Positions 6,751-8,589 of a stretch of DNA of 8,589 nucleotides are shown piece after piece (position 1 is the stretch's first letter; every line of letters starts with the position of its first letter). Made by a program: the position numbers and the translations under genes. The stretch is from Prevotella sp. CAG:1092 (GTDB taxonomy: Bacteria > Bacteroidota > Bacteroidia > Bacteroidales > Bacteroidaceae). The notes below the pieces were generated by a model. The model made no database searches. It was given only the letters and a program-made list of their open reading frames with translations, and was not told the DNA's origin. The DNA is taken from assembly GCA_000436915.1 (NCBI GenBank), contig HF994038.1, forward strand, positions 2,706-11,294. The letters run 5' to 3'.

Positions 6751-7167
6751 CTATTCTTTTATATTTTTTTTGGATAGTTCGTGATCTATACGATGTGTGG
6801 TATAAACCTCTATAACCGCTGCTATCAACAGTAGTACCACCCATTTGTTGTACAGAATCTCGATATAGTCGGCATAGTTGCTAAACATTGGTTGAAAGAA
6901 ATGATAATGACTATCTGCCATCAGCACTCCTGCCACAACAAAGAATATGCTTGCCAAGCCTTGAATGTTTTTTAGGCGTTTTAATGTTGTATCTGTTCCT
7001 GTGTATATCTGCATTGTCTGCATAAGGCTGAACATCACGGCTCCTATGAGGAACACCCAGCACACTATACCACGAAGCCACATTGCTACATAGCATCCTG
7101 CACCTATCACCATGAGTGCACCACCCAACAGGAATATTACAGACTGTATCTTATTCAGTTGTTTCAT
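6751..7167 (-). CDS. Small four-helix membrane protein of unknown function
   Basis: I do not recognise a named family. From the ATG at 7167 the protein has 138 residues and four predicted membrane helices at about 9-28, 34-53, 68-84 and 108-123. A short polar loop carrying TGTDTTLKRLKN lies between helices 2 and 3, a longer one with DSHYHFFQPMFSNYADY between helices 3 and 4, and the tail is charged (HRIDHELSKKNIKE). In-frame ATGs also occur at 7170, 7191 and 7194; I prefer 7167 or 7170 because the extra residues (MMTCNLQK) precede an otherwise normal N-terminus. The gene overlaps the end of the DivIC/FtsB-like gene by about 17 bp, so translation is probably coupled and both likely belong to one transcript. 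The last codons contain an A8 run (6771-6764). Confidence 0.7.
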   Translation of the reverse strand: MKQLNKIQSVIFLLGGALMVIGAGCYVAMWLRGIVCWVFLIGAVMFSLMQTMQIYTGTDTTLKRLKNIQGLASIFFVVAGVLMADSHYHFFQPMFSNYADYIEILYNKWVVLLLIAAVIEVYTTHRIDHELSKKNIKE

Positions 7168-7486
7168 CATCTTTTGTAAATTGCACGTCATCACTCAACA
7201 CAAAGACGTCCTCATCGTCGGTCTTCATGAAGTATTTTTCTCTTGCTATCTTTTCTATTGTCTTTGGGTCACGCTTCAGTTCATGCAGAGCCTCTGCGTT
7301 CTTGGCATAGGTTTCGTCATAAGCCTTTATCTGGTCTTTAATATCGCTTATCTGCAAGTCGTATTTCACACGCTGCACAAAGCTATTGTCATCGACAAAA
7401 CCTACTACCACAATACCTAACACTATCACTATAACATATTTATAGTGAGATATCATGTTCCAGATAATATTTAGTTTTTTGCCCAT
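7151..7486 (-). CDS. Septum formation initiator family protein (DivIC/FtsB-like)
   Basis: A 111-residue bitopic membrane protein of the DivIC/FtsB family, which in other bacteria forms a complex with FtsL and FtsQ/DivIB and helps activate septal peptidoglycan synthesis. It shows a short cytoplasmic N-terminus (MGKKLNIIWNMISHYK), one membrane helix at 17-31 and a coiled-coil stretch at about 36-70. The family's signature after the coil follows at residues 77-88 (IEKIAREKYFMK, compare iE-ARe-yg in relatives), then an acidic tail. Length is normal for the family. The start is the ATG at 7486, about 30 bp downstream of a TAACTTTG promoter box. It overlaps the small membrane-protein gene. Which of the DivIC/FtsB/FtsL names applies is uncertain because these proteins diverge strongly. 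Confidence 0.85.
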   Translation of the reverse strand: MGKKLNIIWNMISHYKYVIVIVLGIVVVGFVDDNSFVQRVKYDLQISDIKDQIKAYDETYAKNAEALHELKRDPKTIEKIAREKYFMKTDDEDVFVLSDDVQFTKDDETTE

Positions 7487-7514
7487 TCCTGTTATTAATT
7501 CTATTTTAGTTGGG

Positions 7515-7522
7515 CAAAGTTA
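7515..7522 (-). promoter_or_regulatory. Promoter -7 box for the DivIC-like gene
   Basis: TAACTTTG on the minus strand matches the TAnnTTTG consensus and lies 28 bp upstream of the ATG at 7486. No good TTTG is present at the expected -33 distance. The spacer contains the 8-bp palindrome CGAATTCG. The rest of the gap from 7487 to 7562 shows no clear terminator for the upstream metal transporter gene. Confidence 0.5.
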
Positions 7523-7562
7523 ATATAATTATCCGAATTCGATGCGTGTTTCACAAATTTTA

Positions 7563-8504
7563 TTATTCGGGCTCAACATATTTGCCATCCACCTTTGTTG
7601 GCTCAAGATGCAGTCCGATATAGGTATCTTTACCGAAGCGTTCGCGTAGTCGGTGCTCTATGTTAGAAGCATGTTCATGGGCATGATAAAGGGATGTATT
7701 ACCTGGCAAACGAAGGTGCATAGTAAGGGCTATATTGTTGCCAATACGACGGGTGCGCAGATGATGAATACTGCTCACACAAGGTTCTTCTTCAGCAATT
7801 CTGATTATCTCTTCTTCTATATCATCAGGCAGACTACGTTCCATAAGTTCGTCCACAGTTTGCTTGAGCAGTCGCAATGATGCGCCTATAATAAAGATGC
7901 TCACTATGATGGCTGCTATAGGATCGAGCACTGTCCACTTTGCACCAAGCAATATTGATCCACCAATACCCAAGGCTGTACCTATTGACGACAAGGCGTC
8001 AGAACGATGATGCCATGCGTTGGCAACTACAGCTTGCGAGCCAACTTTCTTACCCACTGCGGCAGTAAACTGATAAGCCCACTCCTTGAGCACAATACTT
8101 GCCAAGGCTGCTATCAACGCTATCCATCCAGGCTTTGGCAATGCTATTCCTTGGATGGCATGATAGGTCTTCACCACTCCATCATAGCAAATCACCACTC
8201 CCACCATCAACAAAGCCATACCAATAATGGCAGATGCTAAGGTTTCGTATTTGCCATGTCCATAGTCGTGGTCTTTGTCTTCGGGTTTGTTGCCGATATG
8301 CACAAACACCATAACGATGATATCTGTAAGAAAGTCGGATAGCGAATGTACGGCATCTGCTATCATTGCGGCAGAATTACCAAGGATACCTGCTGCAAAC
8401 TTAAGCACCAACAACAACACGTTGATAGCACTTCCCATTAATGTGACGCGATATATTTTACGCTCACGCGTCTTTGCTTCATCATCAACAACTTTATTTT
8501 CCAT
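7563..8504 (-). CDS. Cation diffusion facilitator (CDF) metal exporter
   Basis: A 313-residue inner-membrane transporter of the CDF family, expected to export divalent metals such as Zn(II), Fe(II) or Mn(II) using a proton gradient. It has the six-helix core: helix 2 carries the metal site H53-SLS-D57 (in IADAVHSLSDFLTD) and helix 5 carries H165-HRS-D169 (in NAWHHRSDALSS). HxxxD in both helices is the pattern of many Zn transporters, whereas FieF has DxxxD in helix 2. The YGHGKYETL loop (81-89) is characteristic. The C-terminal cytoplasmic dimerisation domain runs from about 217 with histidines in SIHHLRTRRIGN and YHAHEHASNIEHRL. Length and domain order are normal. The ATG at 8504 is the natural start. 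Metal specificity is inferred from the helix motifs and is not certain. Confidence 0.92.
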   Translation of the reverse strand: MENKVVDDEAKTRERKIYRVTLMGSAINVLLLVLKFAAGILGNSAAMIADAVHSLSDFLTDIIVMVFVHIGNKPEDKDHDYGHGKYETLASAIIGMALLMVGVVICYDGVVKTYHAIQGIALPKPGWIALIAALASIVLKEWAYQFTAAVGKKVGSQAVVANAWHHRSDALSSIGTALGIGGSILLGAKWTVLDPIAAIIVSIFIIGASLRLLKQTVDELMERSLPDDIEEEIIRIAEEEPCVSSIHHLRTRRIGNNIALTMHLRLPGNTSLYHAHEHASNIEHRLRERFGKDTYIGLHLEPTKVDGKYVEPE

Positions 8505-8547
8505 AATGATAAATGATAATAGTTATATCTATCTGATAAAAACGAAT

Positions 8548-8555
8548 GAAATATA
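8548..8555 (-). promoter_or_regulatory. Possible weak promoter box for the CDF gene
   Basis: TATATTTC on the minus strand differs from TAnnTTTG only at the last base and lies 43 bp before the ATG at 8504. A TTTG occurs upstream near the right edge but with a spacer of about 26 bp, longer than usual. The leader between them is AT-rich with a short ATCATT repeat (TTATCATTTATCATT). The rest of 8505-8589 holds no gene that I can see. Confidence 0.3.
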
Positions 8556-8589
8556 GAATTATATTGCTGTCCGGTAAAACACAAAAGAG

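Noticed and set aside
8505..8530. ATCATT repeat before the CDF gene as an iteron or regulatory array
   Set aside because: Only two to three imperfect copies in AT-rich leader DNA, too little to distinguish from chance.
1..8589. Mobile element, CRISPR, tRNA/rRNA, phage or defence system
   Set aside because: I saw no transposase, integrase, regular repeat array, tRNA-like cloverleaf, or toxin, nuclease or defence-type gene. Every sizeable stretch is filled by housekeeping-type genes on one strand.

Overview
The window looks like ordinary chromosomal DNA from a Bacteroidota, most likely a Bacteroidales/Prevotella-like species. Three promoter-like sites match the Bacteroidota sigma-ABfr -7 consensus TAnnTTTG. 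Genes lack clear Shine-Dalgarno sequences, intergenic DNA is AT-rich, and the proteins (a DUF4369-type lipoprotein, a free-standing MetH reactivation domain, a DivIC/FtsB-like protein) fit this phylum. The genus is an inference.

All ten genes lie on the minus strand, so transcription runs from high to low coordinates. In that order: a cation diffusion facilitator metal transporter (8504-7563); a DivIC/FtsB-like division protein (7486-7151) overlapping a small four-helix membrane protein of unknown function (about 7167-6751); a DUF4369-like lipoprotein with its own promoter (6630-5854); a tight four-gene cluster of dihydroorotase pyrC (5784-4459), MetH reactivation-domain protein (4455-3649), membrane-anchored metallophosphoesterase (3649-2480) and PlsC-type acyltransferase (2467-1709); then, from a good promoter at 1657-1687, a DPM1-like family 2 glycosyltransferase (1635-886) followed by the transcription-repair coupling factor mfd (841 to beyond the left edge).

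The four-gene cluster has gaps of 3 bp, a 1-bp TAATG overlap and 12 bp, so it is almost certainly co-transcribed. It mixes pyrimidine synthesis, cobalamin-dependent methionine synthesis and membrane-lipid functions. The acyltransferase, the membrane metallophosphoesterase and the glycosyltransferase suggest an envelope-lipid theme, but this is loose.

No gap between genes exceeds 125 bp, and the longest one (6631-6750) holds a promoter and leader hairpins. I see no mobile element, CRISPR array, tRNA, rRNA, phage gene or toxin/defence system. I found no convincing undescribed system. The points most worth a second look are the stand-alone MetH reactivation domain with an altered AdoMet-contact residue, the membrane-anchored phosphoesterase next to plsC, and the unknown membrane protein overlapping the division gene.
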